From positions 10,400 to 17,492 of the forward strand of contig DHIR01000029.1 of the NCBI GenBank assembly GCA_002403905.1: a stretch of 7,093 nt of DNA, read 5' to 3'. Made by a program: the position numbers and the translations under genes. The first letter of the stretch is position 1, and every line of letters begins with the position of its first letter. This document shows positions 1 through 6,693 of the stretch, in pieces. The notes below the pieces were generated by a model that was given only the letters and a program-made list of their open reading frames with translations, made no database searches and was not told the origin of the DNA. This stretch comes from Mucilaginibacter sp. UBA4741 (lineage in GTDB: Bacteria > Bacteroidota > Bacteroidia > Sphingobacteriales > Sphingobacteriaceae).

Positions 1-20
1 TCATTATAGTGATTTTAGCC

Positions 21-1097
21 CTAGTGTTGTGCCTCTTCCATTGTAGCCTTTACCAATTCAACCTGGTATATAAATGGCCATTTTTTACCGGTTACAAAAA
101 GGCGTTTGCCTTTTGCATCCCAGGCTATGCCGTTGAATACGTTTTTGTCGCCCTCAAATTTCTTAGGGCGTTCTTTACCGGGCCAAAGCTCTATAAAGCT
201 AATAGCTTTCTCTACCGCGCCGGTTTTACTATTAATTATTAACATAGTATCATAATCAAATATATTGGCATATATTTTACCATCAATATATTCCAACTCA
301 CCGATCTGGTTTACCGGGGCTTCATGATCATAAATTTCAATGGAGCCGGTTTTGTGATAATCATTAGGGTCTAAAAGCCATACCCGGTTAGAGCTATTAC
401 CTACGTAGATCTTTTTGCCATCGGTAGTCGCTCCCCAGGCTACACTATCCACATAATTAAATTGCTTAACCTGTTTAAGTGTATTTTTATCAAATACAAA
501 CCCCGCTTTATCTTTTTGGGTAAACACTACAATTTTATCACCAATAACAACACTACCTGTGCCGGTATATTTATCATCCAATTTTTGACGCTGTACTACT
601 TTACCTGTTTCCAATTCTACTTTCCTGATCTCTGAATGGCCCAGGCCACCGGTACTTTCATACAAGTACCCATCCAAGTACGACAAACCTTCGGTAAAAG
701 CGGTTGTATCATGCGGGAATTTTTTGATCAACTTAAACCTATATCGCGTTGGCATCCGGGTTGGCATTATGATAATGCTAGTTGTTACATCCTGGCTTTT
801 GCCGCCTTTGTAAACTTTGGCGGTAATAAACCTTGAGCCGCAGCGCAAAGTATCGGTTTTAATAGTAACTGCCGATGAGTCTTTTTTTGACCCAATATGT
901 ACCCCATCTAAAAAATAAGCAATCGAGTCGGGGCTGTATGATGCCGGGTAGCTCACATGGGTATTAACCGGCTTTCCATCACGCTCGCCATAGTTTACAG
1001 ACGGAGTTATGGTAAAGGTTACGGCTTCTTCTTTCGGTTTACAGCTAAAAGCAAGGGCCGCTATGGCAGTAATAAGTAGTATTGATCTATTCTTCAT
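21..1097 (-). CDS. Glutaminyl-peptide cyclotransferase-fold lipoprotein, active site degenerate
   Basis: This 358-residue protein belongs to the glutamine cyclotransferase family (plant/bacterial five-bladed propeller type), which converts N-terminal Gln to pyroglutamate. Residues 1-19 form a lipoprotein signal (hydrophobic 6-17, then LAFSC with Cys19), followed by KPKEE, so it is probably anchored in the cell envelope. Residues ~25-115 are a beta-rich extra domain, possibly Ig-like. The propeller spans ~118-348, with family motifs PHDTTAFTEGL (128-138), YESTG (146-150), WGATTDG (221-227), ELEYIDGKIYAN (267-278), FNGIAWD (321-327) and FVTGKKWP (334-341). Several catalytic-pocket positions are changed: the usual FGEG reads TGTG (178-181), the Trp of TW reads Gln194, the Asn of NELEY is Gly266, and the usual W after YAN[VI] is Phe280. 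The fold assignment is firm. Catalysis is doubtful, and it may act as a binding protein. The start ATG overlaps the yraN-like stop (ATGA), suggesting translational coupling at the end of the dnaG cluster. Confidence 0.85.
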   Translation of the reverse strand: MKNRSILLITAIAALAFSCKPKEEAVTFTITPSVNYGERDGKPVNTHVSYPASYSPDSIAYFLDGVHIGSKKDSSAVTIKTDTLRCGSRFITAKVYKGGKSQDVTTSIIIMPTRMPTRYRFKLIKKFPHDTTAFTEGLSYLDGYLYESTGGLGHSEIRKVELETGKVVQRQKLDDKYTGTGSVVIGDKIVVFTQKDKAGFVFDKNTLKQVKQFNYVDSVAWGATTDGKKIYVGNSSNRVWLLDPNDYHKTGSIEIYDHEAPVNQIGELEYIDGKIYANIFDYDTMLIINSKTGAVEKAISFIELWPGKERPKKFEGDKNVFNGIAWDAKGKRLFVTGKKWPFIYQVELVKATMEEAQH

Positions 1098-1468
1098 AAT
1101 TTATCAGCTGATGGCCAAAAGGCATCCTCAATATGGTTTAACTTATAATTTGTTTCGTTTTTAAATAAAATGGCAATAATATCAAACCGCACTTCGCCCT
1201 GGTGATCCTTCAAATATATGTATTCGTCAGCGGCGCCAGCCAGTAACCTTTGCTTGCGGAGATCTACAAAATCTTCGGGTTCACCAAAACCATTGCCTGT
1301 GCGGGTTTTTACCTCGGCAAATATAATAACCTTGTCTTTATATGCAATAAGGTCTATCTCGGCTTTTCCGTGCCTCCAGTTTACATCCAATATCTCATAG
1401 CCTGTTGCTTCAAGGTGCGTTTTTGCCAGGCTTTCGCCGTGGCGGCCAAGGTCATTGTGCTGCGCCAT
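1094..1468 (-). CDS. YraN family (UPF0102) nuclease-fold protein
   Basis: This 124-residue protein is a full-length member of the YraN/UPF0102 family, which has the restriction-endonuclease-like fold related to archaeal Holliday junction resolvases. Its cellular role is not settled. The sequence shows the family pattern in order: GRHGESLAKTHLE (8-20), where Glu12 is the conserved N-terminal acid; GYEILDVNWR (23-32); AEIDLIA (36-42); then FAEVKTR (50-56). Glu37, Asp39, Glu52 and Lys54 form the PD-(D/E)xK-type acidic/lysine cluster and all are present. RFDIIAI (94-100) matches the usual RFDVV strand. One small deviation is Ala36 where Gly is usual before EIDLI. Its ATG shares one base with the dnaG stop (TAATG), and its stop overlaps the next start, so it is probably translated by re-initiation from the dnaG message. 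The neighbourhood fits a DNA-related role but does not prove one. Confidence 0.93.
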   Translation of the reverse strand: MAQHNDLGRHGESLAKTHLEATGYEILDVNWRHGKAEIDLIAYKDKVIIFAEVKTRTGNGFGEPEDFVDLRKQRLLAGAADEYIYLKDHQGEVRFDIIAILFKNETNYKLNHIEDAFWPSADKL

Positions 1469-3390
1469 TATTTTATTATGACTGATCCCAAATAATCAGA
1501 TATCGTTTTCTCTACCTTTTTCATGCGCATATATTGGGTAAGCAGTATATCCTGGTCCTCGTCTGTTACCGCGTTTTGCAGTTCTTTACGCAAGTTGTCT
1601 AACATTTTGCCAACCTTATGCATTTTTAAGTGGAATATAGCGCCTAAAATAGTTGCCTTCATATTGGCCTGCTCATCGCTTGTCAATATTTTATGCATCT
1701 CGTACCAATTTTCACTTAACGTGTATTTGGTGGCAATTAGTGTAACCACCAGGTCGACAATATCTTTATCGGGGTAATGGATAAAATGCTGTTCCTCGGG
1801 CAATACGCCGTTCTCTACTTCTTTACTATAAATCTCTATGAACGCTTTACTGGCCGGGTGCTCAAACTCTACATCGTTTAACTCGGCAATCATAAACGGG
1901 CCTATGTAGGTATTGGCAATACCATCCCAATCAATCATTTTATTGCCGTAAAGCAACAGCAGGCGCACAATTTCTTTTTCTTGTGATGAGGTTTCTTTAC
2001 GCTCTTCCTGAATAGGTTCATCCAGCGGATATTCCTCCACCGGGGTTACCATCCTACCGTTTGGCTGCTGCGAATTTTTCTTCGCTTTAGCCTGGCGCAT
2101 TTTGTTCAGTTCGGACAGCAGCGCGCGCTCATCTATCTGTAATATGCTACTGCACTCTTTTATAAAAACCGATGCTTTTATGGAGTCGGGTATCTTGGCT
2201 ATACTCTCAACAATATCCCGTATTACTTCTGATTTTTTTATGGGATCGTTGCCAACCTCTTTAAGCAGCAAGGTGGTTTTGTATAGGATGAAATCCTTTT
2301 TGTTATCCTCGATATGTTTTTTAAAGCCGTTGGTACCTACCAGGCGCACATACGAATCAGGGTCATGGCCATCCGGGAAAAGCACCACCTTTACGTTTAG
2401 CCCTTCCTCCAATATCATATCCAATCCGCGCAGCGATGCTTTTATACCTGCCGCATCGCCATCATATAATATGGTGATATTTTTGGTTAGGCGACCTATC
2501 AGCCTTATCTGATCGACAGTTAATGACGTACCCGATGAGGCCACAACATTCTCTATCCCCGCCTGGTGTACCGATATTACATCTGCATAACCCTCTACCA
2601 GGTAACAGTTATCCTCTTCCCTTATTGACTTTTTGGCGAAGTGCAACCCATAAAGCACACTGGATTTATGATAGATCTCCGACTCAGGCGAGTTTACATA
2701 TTTGGGTACGTTCTTATCGCTTTTAAGCGTCCGTCCGCCAAAGGCGATGACTCTACCGGTAAAGCTATGAATGGGGAACATCACACGCCCCCTATAACGG
2801 TCATACAGCGACCCGTTATCGCGCTTGACAGACAGACCGCTTTCTGTTAAAAACTCTTCCAGGTAGCCTTCTTTAAGGGCTTGGCCGGTAAAGGCCTCCC
2901 ATTGATCAGGCGAGTAGCCCAGCTCAAATTTTTTGATGGTATCGCTACTAAAGCCACGCTCTTTAAAATAGCTTAGGCCTATGGCTTTACCTTCATCAGT
3001 ATCCAGCAAGCTTTCGTGAAAGAATTTTGCCGCGTATGATGATACGATCATCAGGCTTTCCCGGCGGTTCTCTTCCTCTTTATTTTCGGCGGTTTCTACT
3101 GTTTCTTCAACTTCAATACTGTATTTTTTGGCCAGCCATTTTAGGGCTTCGGGATAGGTAAACTTCTCCAGCTCCATTAAAAACGTAACGGCGCTCCCAC
3201 CCTTGCCCGATGAAAAATCTTTAAAGATCCCCTTAGCTGGTGATACCGTGAACGATGGCGTACGCTCATTAGCAAACGGCGACAGGCCCACGTAGTTGGC
3301 GCCACGCTTTTTTAACTGCACAAACTCGCCTATCACCTCCACAATATCTGTGGCTTCCATTATACGGTCGATAGTTGATTTTAAGATCAT
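1468..3390 (-). CDS. dnaG: DNA primase DnaG, with zinc-binding ligands lost
   Basis: The 640-residue primase makes RNA primers at the replication fork and works with the DnaB helicase. The N-terminal zinc-ribbon-type domain (~1-95) keeps the family's text (LKKRGANYVGL, TPSFTVSPAKGIFKDF, GKGG), but the four ligands of the C-x2-H-x17-C-x2-C motif are Ser37, Ala40, Asp58 and Ser61, so zinc cannot bind in the usual way. The RNA polymerase core is intact: RYRGRVMFPI (198-207), FGGRTL (217-222), YVNSPES (231-237), the Toprim acidic motif EGYAD (266-270), LYDGDAAG (308-315) with Asp310 and Asp312, and HDPDSY (342-347). Residues ~435-470 form a polar, charged linker. Residues ~470-640 are a helix-rich C-terminal region expected to bind DnaB. 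The length suits Bacteroidota primases (E. coli DnaG is 581). The start is the first ATG after a good -7 element, only 12 bases downstream of it, so the leader is very short. It heads a cluster with the YraN-family and cyclotransferase-fold genes. Confidence 0.97.
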   Translation of the reverse strand: MILKSTIDRIMEATDIVEVIGEFVQLKKRGANYVGLSPFANERTPSFTVSPAKGIFKDFSSGKGGSAVTFLMELEKFTYPEALKWLAKKYSIEVEETVETAENKEEENRRESLMIVSSYAAKFFHESLLDTDEGKAIGLSYFKERGFSSDTIKKFELGYSPDQWEAFTGQALKEGYLEEFLTESGLSVKRDNGSLYDRYRGRVMFPIHSFTGRVIAFGGRTLKSDKNVPKYVNSPESEIYHKSSVLYGLHFAKKSIREEDNCYLVEGYADVISVHQAGIENVVASSGTSLTVDQIRLIGRLTKNITILYDGDAAGIKASLRGLDMILEEGLNVKVVLFPDGHDPDSYVRLVGTNGFKKHIEDNKKDFILYKTTLLLKEVGNDPIKKSEVIRDIVESIAKIPDSIKASVFIKECSSILQIDERALLSELNKMRQAKAKKNSQQPNGRMVTPVEEYPLDEPIQEERKETSSQEKEIVRLLLLYGNKMIDWDGIANTYIGPFMIAELNDVEFEHPASKAFIEIYSKEVENGVLPEEQHFIHYPDKDIVDLVVTLIATKYTLSENWYEMHKILTSDEQANMKATILGAIFHLKMHKVGKMLDNLRKELQNAVTDEDQDILLTQYMRMKKVEKTISDYLGSVIIK

Positions 3391-3402
3391 GTGTTAAAAA
3401 TG

Positions 3403-3433
3403 CAAATGTAGGGCAATTATCCTTTGCCGTAAA
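3403..3433 (-). promoter_or_regulatory. Putative dnaG promoter (Bacteroidota type)
   Basis: Read on the minus strand, TACATTTG (3410-3403) matches the Bacteroidota -7 consensus TAnnTTTG exactly. Nineteen bases upstream lies TTTA (3433-3430), a weak match to the -33 TTTG. The ATG of dnaG begins 12 bases after the -7 element, so the transcript would have a leader of only a few bases, and no Shine-Dalgarno is visible. A 5-base dyad (GGCAA 3412-3416, TTGCC 3424-3428) sits between the two elements and could be an operator or a coincidence. This is inferred from motif match alone. Confidence 0.5.
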
Positions 3434-3447
3434 TAAGAACCGTTAAT

Positions 3448-4308
3448 TTAGTAATTATTTATTTGCTTCGGCTTTAAAAACGTAATAGCTATCCCCGCCA
3501 ATACAATCACACTACCTATTATTTCTTTCAGCGCCAGGCTTTCGCTCAATATAAAAACTGCCAATAGGCAGGTAACAACGGTTTGGCTAAGTAAAGTAAT
3601 AGCTACTTTGGTTGACTCCAAATGACTGATGGCATAGTTAATAGTTATCCAACCGGTGAGCTGGCATATTATACCCATAGCCGCCAAACTACCCCAGGTT
3701 TTTAGGTTATAATGAAAAAGGTCATCACCCAGTACTAAGCTTATTATCAACAGAAAAACACCAGCCGCCAGCATATTATAAAACATAAACGGCAGCGTGT
3801 TTATACGTTTTAAGATATCTTTGGTTGTAAGTATGTAGATGGCATACAGCAAACTGGACGCAACTGCGTAAAGTATCCCAATATTTAACTGTAGATGTAT
3901 CAAATTTGACGCGCCAACCAGCACCAACATACCAACAATGGCGATACAAGTGCCTACCCAAAACAACCAGCCAGATTTCTTTCTAAAAAGTAAATAACTT
4001 AACAAGCCCACCCAAACCGGCGCCAGGTTGGCCACCAGTGTAGATACCGTAGCGCTGATCAATTTTATAGATAGGTTCCAAACCGCAATATCACTGGCAA
4101 AAACTAAACCGCCTACCATGGCCAGGATCAAATCCTTTCGCTCCATTTTAAGATTCTTTTTATACAGGCAATAAGGCAGCAAAAATATCCACGCGAAGAA
4201 AATACGGTAGAACGCGCAAATTACAGGCGATGCATCAGCCAGCTTTACAAATATGGGCGAAAAGGATATGCAGACAATGCCTATAGCAAGGCTTAGTTTG
4301 GGATTCAT
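3448..4308 (-). CDS. EamA/DMT-family transporter, ten membrane segments
   Basis: This is a 286-residue inner-membrane protein of the drug/metabolite transporter superfamily, built from two tandem EamA repeats (~5-132 and ~143-278). About ten hydrophobic segments can be read: roughly 4-22, 29-49, 58-78, 84-104, 113-133, 142-160, 172-192, 204-224, 233-254 and 262-279. Family cues are SFSPIFVKLA with a following FYRIFFAW in the first repeat, LAPVWVGLLSYLLFRK at the end of helix 4, and LSQTVVTCLLAVFILSESL in the second repeat (compare the usual P-V-x-A-x-L-x-x-x-x-x-x-GE pattern). The substrate cannot be read from the sequence; characterised relatives move metabolites, amino acids or drugs. I chose ATG at 4308 rather than an in-frame TTG at 4317, because that TTG lies inside the -7 promoter element (TAAGTTTG) and would not be transcribed. 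It is divergent from the lipoprotein gene at 4423 and 57 bases upstream of dnaG on the same strand. Confidence 0.92.
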   Translation of the reverse strand: MNPKLSLAIGIVCISFSPIFVKLADASPVICAFYRIFFAWIFLLPYCLYKKNLKMERKDLILAMVGGLVFASDIAVWNLSIKLISATVSTLVANLAPVWVGLLSYLLFRKKSGWLFWVGTCIAIVGMLVLVGASNLIHLQLNIGILYAVASSLLYAIYILTTKDILKRINTLPFMFYNMLAAGVFLLIISLVLGDDLFHYNLKTWGSLAAMGIICQLTGWITINYAISHLESTKVAITLLSQTVVTCLLAVFILSESLALKEIIGSVIVLAGIAITFLKPKQINNY

Positions 4309-4314
4309 GATGTG

Positions 4315-4322
4315 CAAACTTA
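4315..4322 (-). promoter_or_regulatory. Putative -7 element of the EamA transporter promoter
   Basis: On the minus strand TAAGTTTG matches TAnnTTTG exactly and ends six bases before the chosen ATG (4308). Transcription would begin at or almost at the start codon, giving a leaderless or nearly leaderless mRNA. No convincing -33 TTTG is seen at the expected distance; that stretch is T-rich. This motif decides the start codon of the transporter gene. Confidence 0.5.
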
Positions 4323-4334
4323 CCGTTTTAACGG
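4323..4334. promoter_or_regulatory. Short palindrome next to the EamA -7 element
   Basis: CCGTT-TT-AACGG is a perfect 5-base inverted repeat with a two-base centre. It directly abuts the -7 element, inside the -7/-33 spacer, which is where a repressor could block RNA polymerase. It is short enough to occur by chance. No regulator gene is next to it. Confidence 0.25.
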
Positions 4335-4422
4335 CTAAAGAAAATAAAATCAGAGCTGAGTATTTAATTAAAAGGAAAATTGATAACTTTGGTTACCTAT
4401 TTAATACCTAAAATCACATCTA

Positions 4423-4953
4423 ATGAAAAAACATATCCTGCCTCTTTTTGCCATTTTATTACTATTTGCTTCTTGCGAAAAAAAAGAAGGAACTGTTTAT
4501 TGCTGTGGCATGCCTACTATCGAATATTTTACGGATCTTAAATTTAAAAAAGGAGAGATAACCCAATGGGTGGGGAACCCATTTACCGATACTGTAAAAA
4601 AAAACACTGTTACGGTGTGGAGCACTAAAAACGACCTGGCAATTAAACTAAAATTTAATTTAGACAAAGCCGCAAGCAACACAGCCTACGGATACAATGC
4701 AACCAAATATGAAGCTGCGTTTTACCAATATGCCACTTCGGGCAAGGCACTCGTTTATCAGTTAGACAGCACTGTAGTTAACACATTACAACTGGAGATC
4801 CGTGACATAAGTGGCGGGCAAGTTGGAGAACCATGGCTATTTGCCGAATTTAAATTAACGTTTAAACTTAAAACACCTACCGGTAACCTTGCTTTTGACA
4901 CTACCCGGGTTTATTTCCCCAGTGGCCGGTTTATAATAAAGTTAAATAAATAA
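4423..4953 (+). CDS. Hypothetical lipoprotein, unrecognised family
   Basis: I do not recognise this 176-residue protein. It begins with a clear lipoprotein signal: MKKH, a hydrophobic core at 5-15, and a lipobox LFASC with Cys18, followed by the charged run EKKEG. Charged residues right after the cysteine are seen in surface-exported Bacteroidota lipoproteins, so outer-surface display is possible. The mature part has a Cys27-Cys28 pair (YCCGMP) near the tether. The rest has alternating hydrophobic/polar strands rich in T, K, F and Y (for example 67-78, 118-128 and 140-150), suggesting an all-beta domain of about 140 residues. No catalytic motif or transmembrane segment is seen beyond the signal. 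The ATG is the only sensible start, because it places the signal peptide at the N-terminus. It is divergent from the transporter gene, 114 bases away. A clear promoter is not visible (TTTG at 4388-4391 has no good -7 partner). The reading frame is intact. Confidence 0.85.
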   Translation: MKKHILPLFAILLLFASCEKKEGTVYCCGMPTIEYFTDLKFKKGEITQWVGNPFTDTVKKNTVTVWSTKNDLAIKLKFNLDKAASNTAYGYNATKYEAAFYQYATSGKALVYQLDSTVVNTLQLEIRDISGGQVGEPWLFAEFKLTFKLKTPTGNLAFDTTRVYFPSGRFIIKLNK

Positions 4954-5021
4954 ACTTCGCCGGAGGCTACGTATTAACTTTTTCGGAAGGGATAATAAAC
5001 ATCGGTTTACAGAATTAATCG

Positions 5022-5029
5022 TATTTTTG
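5022..5029 (+). promoter_or_regulatory. Putative -7 element of the asnS promoter
   Basis: TATTTTTG fits TAnnTTTG exactly and lies 22 bases before the asnS ATG at 5052, in the 98-base gap after the lipoprotein gene. The predicted leader is about 15 bases, AT-rich (ending AATTTTTTACAACA) and without a Shine-Dalgarno, as is usual in this phylum. A -33 TTTG is not evident. This suggests asnS has its own promoter and does not rely on read-through from the lipoprotein gene. Confidence 0.5.
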
Positions 5030-5051
5030 CGGCTCTAAATTTTTTACAACA

Positions 5052-6488
5052 ATGAGTCAGCGTATAAAGATCAAAGCATTATTAGAAAGCACAACAACCG
5101 ATATAGATGTAACCGTTAAAGGGTGGGTACGCGCGTTCCGCCAAAATCGTTTCATTGCTTTAAATGATGGCTCGACCAATAATAACGTACAGATAGTTGT
5201 TGATTTTGAAAACACAGATCCTGCCCTTTTAAAGCGTATTACCGTAGGCGCTGCCATCAGCGTGTTTGGCAAATTAATTGCTTCGCAGGGCAAGGGCCAA
5301 ACCGTCGAAGTTATTGCACACACCGTTGAGATATTGGGCGACAGCGATCCTGAAAAATATCCAATCCAGCCTAAAAAACACAGTTTGGAGTTTTTAAGAG
5401 AACATGCTCACCTGCGTTTCCGTACCAATACTTTTGGAGCGATTTTCAGGGTACGTAACAGCCTGGCATTTGCAGTGCATCAGTTTTTCCAGGATAAAGG
5501 ATTTGTTTACCTGCATACACCTATTATTACCGCTAGTGACGCGGAAGGTGCCGGCGAAACCTTCCATGTCACCAACTTCGACCTGGCTAACACGCCAAGA
5601 ACAGATACCGGGGAAGTTGATTACACACAAGACTTTTTTGGCCGTGCTACTAACCTAACCGTTTCCGGTCAGTTGGAAGGCGAGTTGGGCGCTATGGCTT
5701 TAAGCGATATTTACACCTTCGGGCCAACTTTCCGTGCCGAAAACTCGAACACTACCCGCCACCTTGCCGAGTTTTGGATGATTGAACCAGAAATGGCTTT
5801 TGCGGATATTACCGATAACATGGATACCGCCGAAGCGCTGTTGAAATATGTTATTGCCTACGCGCTGGATAAAAACAAAGACGATATTGAGTTTTTAACT
5901 CAACGTTTGTTGGAAGAAGAAAAACAAAAGCCACAGCAAGAGCGCTCAGAAATGACGTTGACCGAAAAGCTGCAGTTTTGTTTAGGCAATGATTTTGAGC
6001 GCTTAACTTATACCGAAGCGATAGAGATATTAAAAGAATCGACCCCGAATAAAAAGAAAAAATTTCAATACCCGATTGAAGGCTGGGGCACCGACCTGCA
6101 ATCAGAACATGAGCGTTATTTGGTTGAAAAGCATTTTAAAAAGCCGGTGATATTGACCGACTATCCAAAAGAGATCAAATCGTTCTACATGCGCCAAAAT
6201 GATGATGGCAAAACAGTTGCCGCCATGGATATATTGTTCCCCGGTATTGGCGAGATAGTAGGCGGAAGCCAGCGCGAGGAGCGCCTTGACAAACTGGAAA
6301 CCCGTATGGACGAAATGGGCATACCTAAAGACGAGCTTTGGTGGTATTTAGATACCCGCCGCTTTGGTGCCTGCCCGCATGCCGGCTTTGGTTTGGGCTT
6401 TGAGCGTTTGGTATTGTTTGTAACCGGTATGGGTAATATCAGGGATGTTATCCCTTTCCCAAGGTTCCCTAAAAACGCGGAATTCTAG
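5052..6488 (+). CDS. asnS: Asparaginyl-tRNA synthetase
   Basis: This 478-residue cytoplasmic class IIb aminoacyl-tRNA synthetase charges tRNA(Asn) with asparagine using ATP. An OB-fold anticodon-binding domain occupies ~15-98 ([22 protein letters not shown]). The catalytic domain runs from ~115 to the end. Motif 1 lies around 148-160 ([13 protein letters not shown]). Motif 2 is [24 protein letters not shown] (227-250 in two adjoining parts, FRAE and the R-H-L-x-E loop). Motif 3 is [15 protein letters not shown] (445-459) with the ATP-contacting Arg452. [11 protein letters not shown] (401-411) and CPHAGFG (441-447) are typical of Asn[13 protein letters not shown] (463-473) is the AsnRS signature, where AspRS would have IRDVIAFP. 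A lysine/glutamate-rich stretch at ~280-340 is an expected insertion for this lineage. The length is close to the normal 460-480. The frame is complete and no anomaly is seen. Confidence 0.98.
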   Translation: MSQRIKIKALLESTTTDIDVTVKGWVRAFRQNRFIALNDGSTNNNVQIVVDFENTDPALLKRITVGAAISVFGKLIASQGKGQTVEVIAHTVEILGDSDPEKYPIQPKKHSLEFLREHAHLRFRTNTFGAIFRVRNSLAFAVHQFFQDKGFVYLHTPIITASDAEGAGETFHVTNFDLANTPRTDTGEVDYTQDFFGRATNLTVSGQLEGELGAMALSDIYTFGPTFRAENSNTTRHLAEFWMIEPEMAFADITDNMDTAEALLKYVIAYALDKNKDDIEFLTQRLLEEEKQKPQQERSEMTLTEKLQFCLGNDFERLTYTEAIEILKESTPNKKKKFQYPIEGWGTDLQSEHERYLVEKHFKKPVILTDYPKEIKSFYMRQNDDGKTVAAMDILFPGIGEIVGGSQREERLDKLETRMDEMGIPKDELWWYLDTRRFGACPHAGFGLGFERLVLFVTGMGNIRDVIPFPRFPKNAEF

Positions 6489-6494
6489 ACCGCT

Positions 6495-6533
6495 GATTTA
6501 GTGTGATTATTGGATTGCGCTGATTACTTGATT
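6495..6533. repeat. GATT-phased short repeat after asnS
   Basis: Five GATT words begin at 6495, 6505, 6513, 6522 and 6530, at spacings of 10, 8, 9 and 8 bases, starting seven bases after the asnS stop. CGCTGATT occurs twice (6491-6498 and 6518-6525). Similar degenerate TGATT-rich tails occur between genes in Bacteroidota as I remember them; I cannot confirm this here. No coding function. Confidence 0.5.
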
Positions 6534-6552
6534 AGTCGAATAAATAGTTATA

Positions 6553-6576
6553 GTAGTTTTTTATAAAAAGCACTAC
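6553..6576 (+). terminator. Possible weak AT-rich hairpin terminator of asnS
   Basis: GTAGT plus T-run (6553-6562) can pair with A-run (6565-6569) and ACTAC (6572-6576), with GC bulged at 6570-6571. The stem is mostly A-T and no T-tract follows, so intrinsic termination would be inefficient. It is the only plausible hairpin close behind the asnS stop, about 65 bases away. Confidence 0.3.
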
Positions 6577-6620
6577 ATCATTGTGTTCTTGCAGTTATTT
6601 GTCTTCAGTGCATACTGTGA

Positions 6621-6693
6621 GCGTCCACCCGCTCAATCGCCGCGGGTAGGCTTTGTTCTTTTCCTTGATGAAAAGAACCAAAAATCAAGTCAG
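6621..6693 (+). repeat. Left inverted arm with two stem-loops
   Basis: Two small hairpins lie in tandem. Hairpin A pairs CCCGC (6628-6632) with GCGGG (6642-6646) around a 9-base loop. Hairpin B pairs GTTCTTTT (6655-6662) with AAAAGAAC (6671-6678), eight perfect pairs around an 8-base loop. The arm ends in CCAAAAATCAAGTCAG. Confidence 0.75.

Noticed and set aside
1..4. ATGA on the minus strand at the window edge, 16 bases after the cyclotransferase-fold stop
   Set aside because: It could be the start of a further downstream gene, but only four bases are visible, so nothing can be supported.
2102..2512. 136-residue plus-strand open frame opposite dnaG
   Set aside because: It is antisense to the conserved Toprim region of dnaG, has no recognisable product, and is a shadow of that gene.
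3199..3291. Frameshift or sequencing error as the cause of the missing DnaG zinc ligands
   Set aside because: Translation by hand is continuous and all flanking family residues are in register, with exact ligand spacing. Four separate substitutions explain it better.
3396..3428. Terminator for the transporter gene from the GGCAA/TTGCC dyad
   Set aside because: The stem is only five pairs and the T-run is separated from it by about a dozen bases. The same stretch fits better as the dnaG promoter.
4309..4317. TTG start giving the transporter three extra residues
   Set aside because: The TTG is inside the -7 promoter element, and an ATG follows three codons later at 4308.
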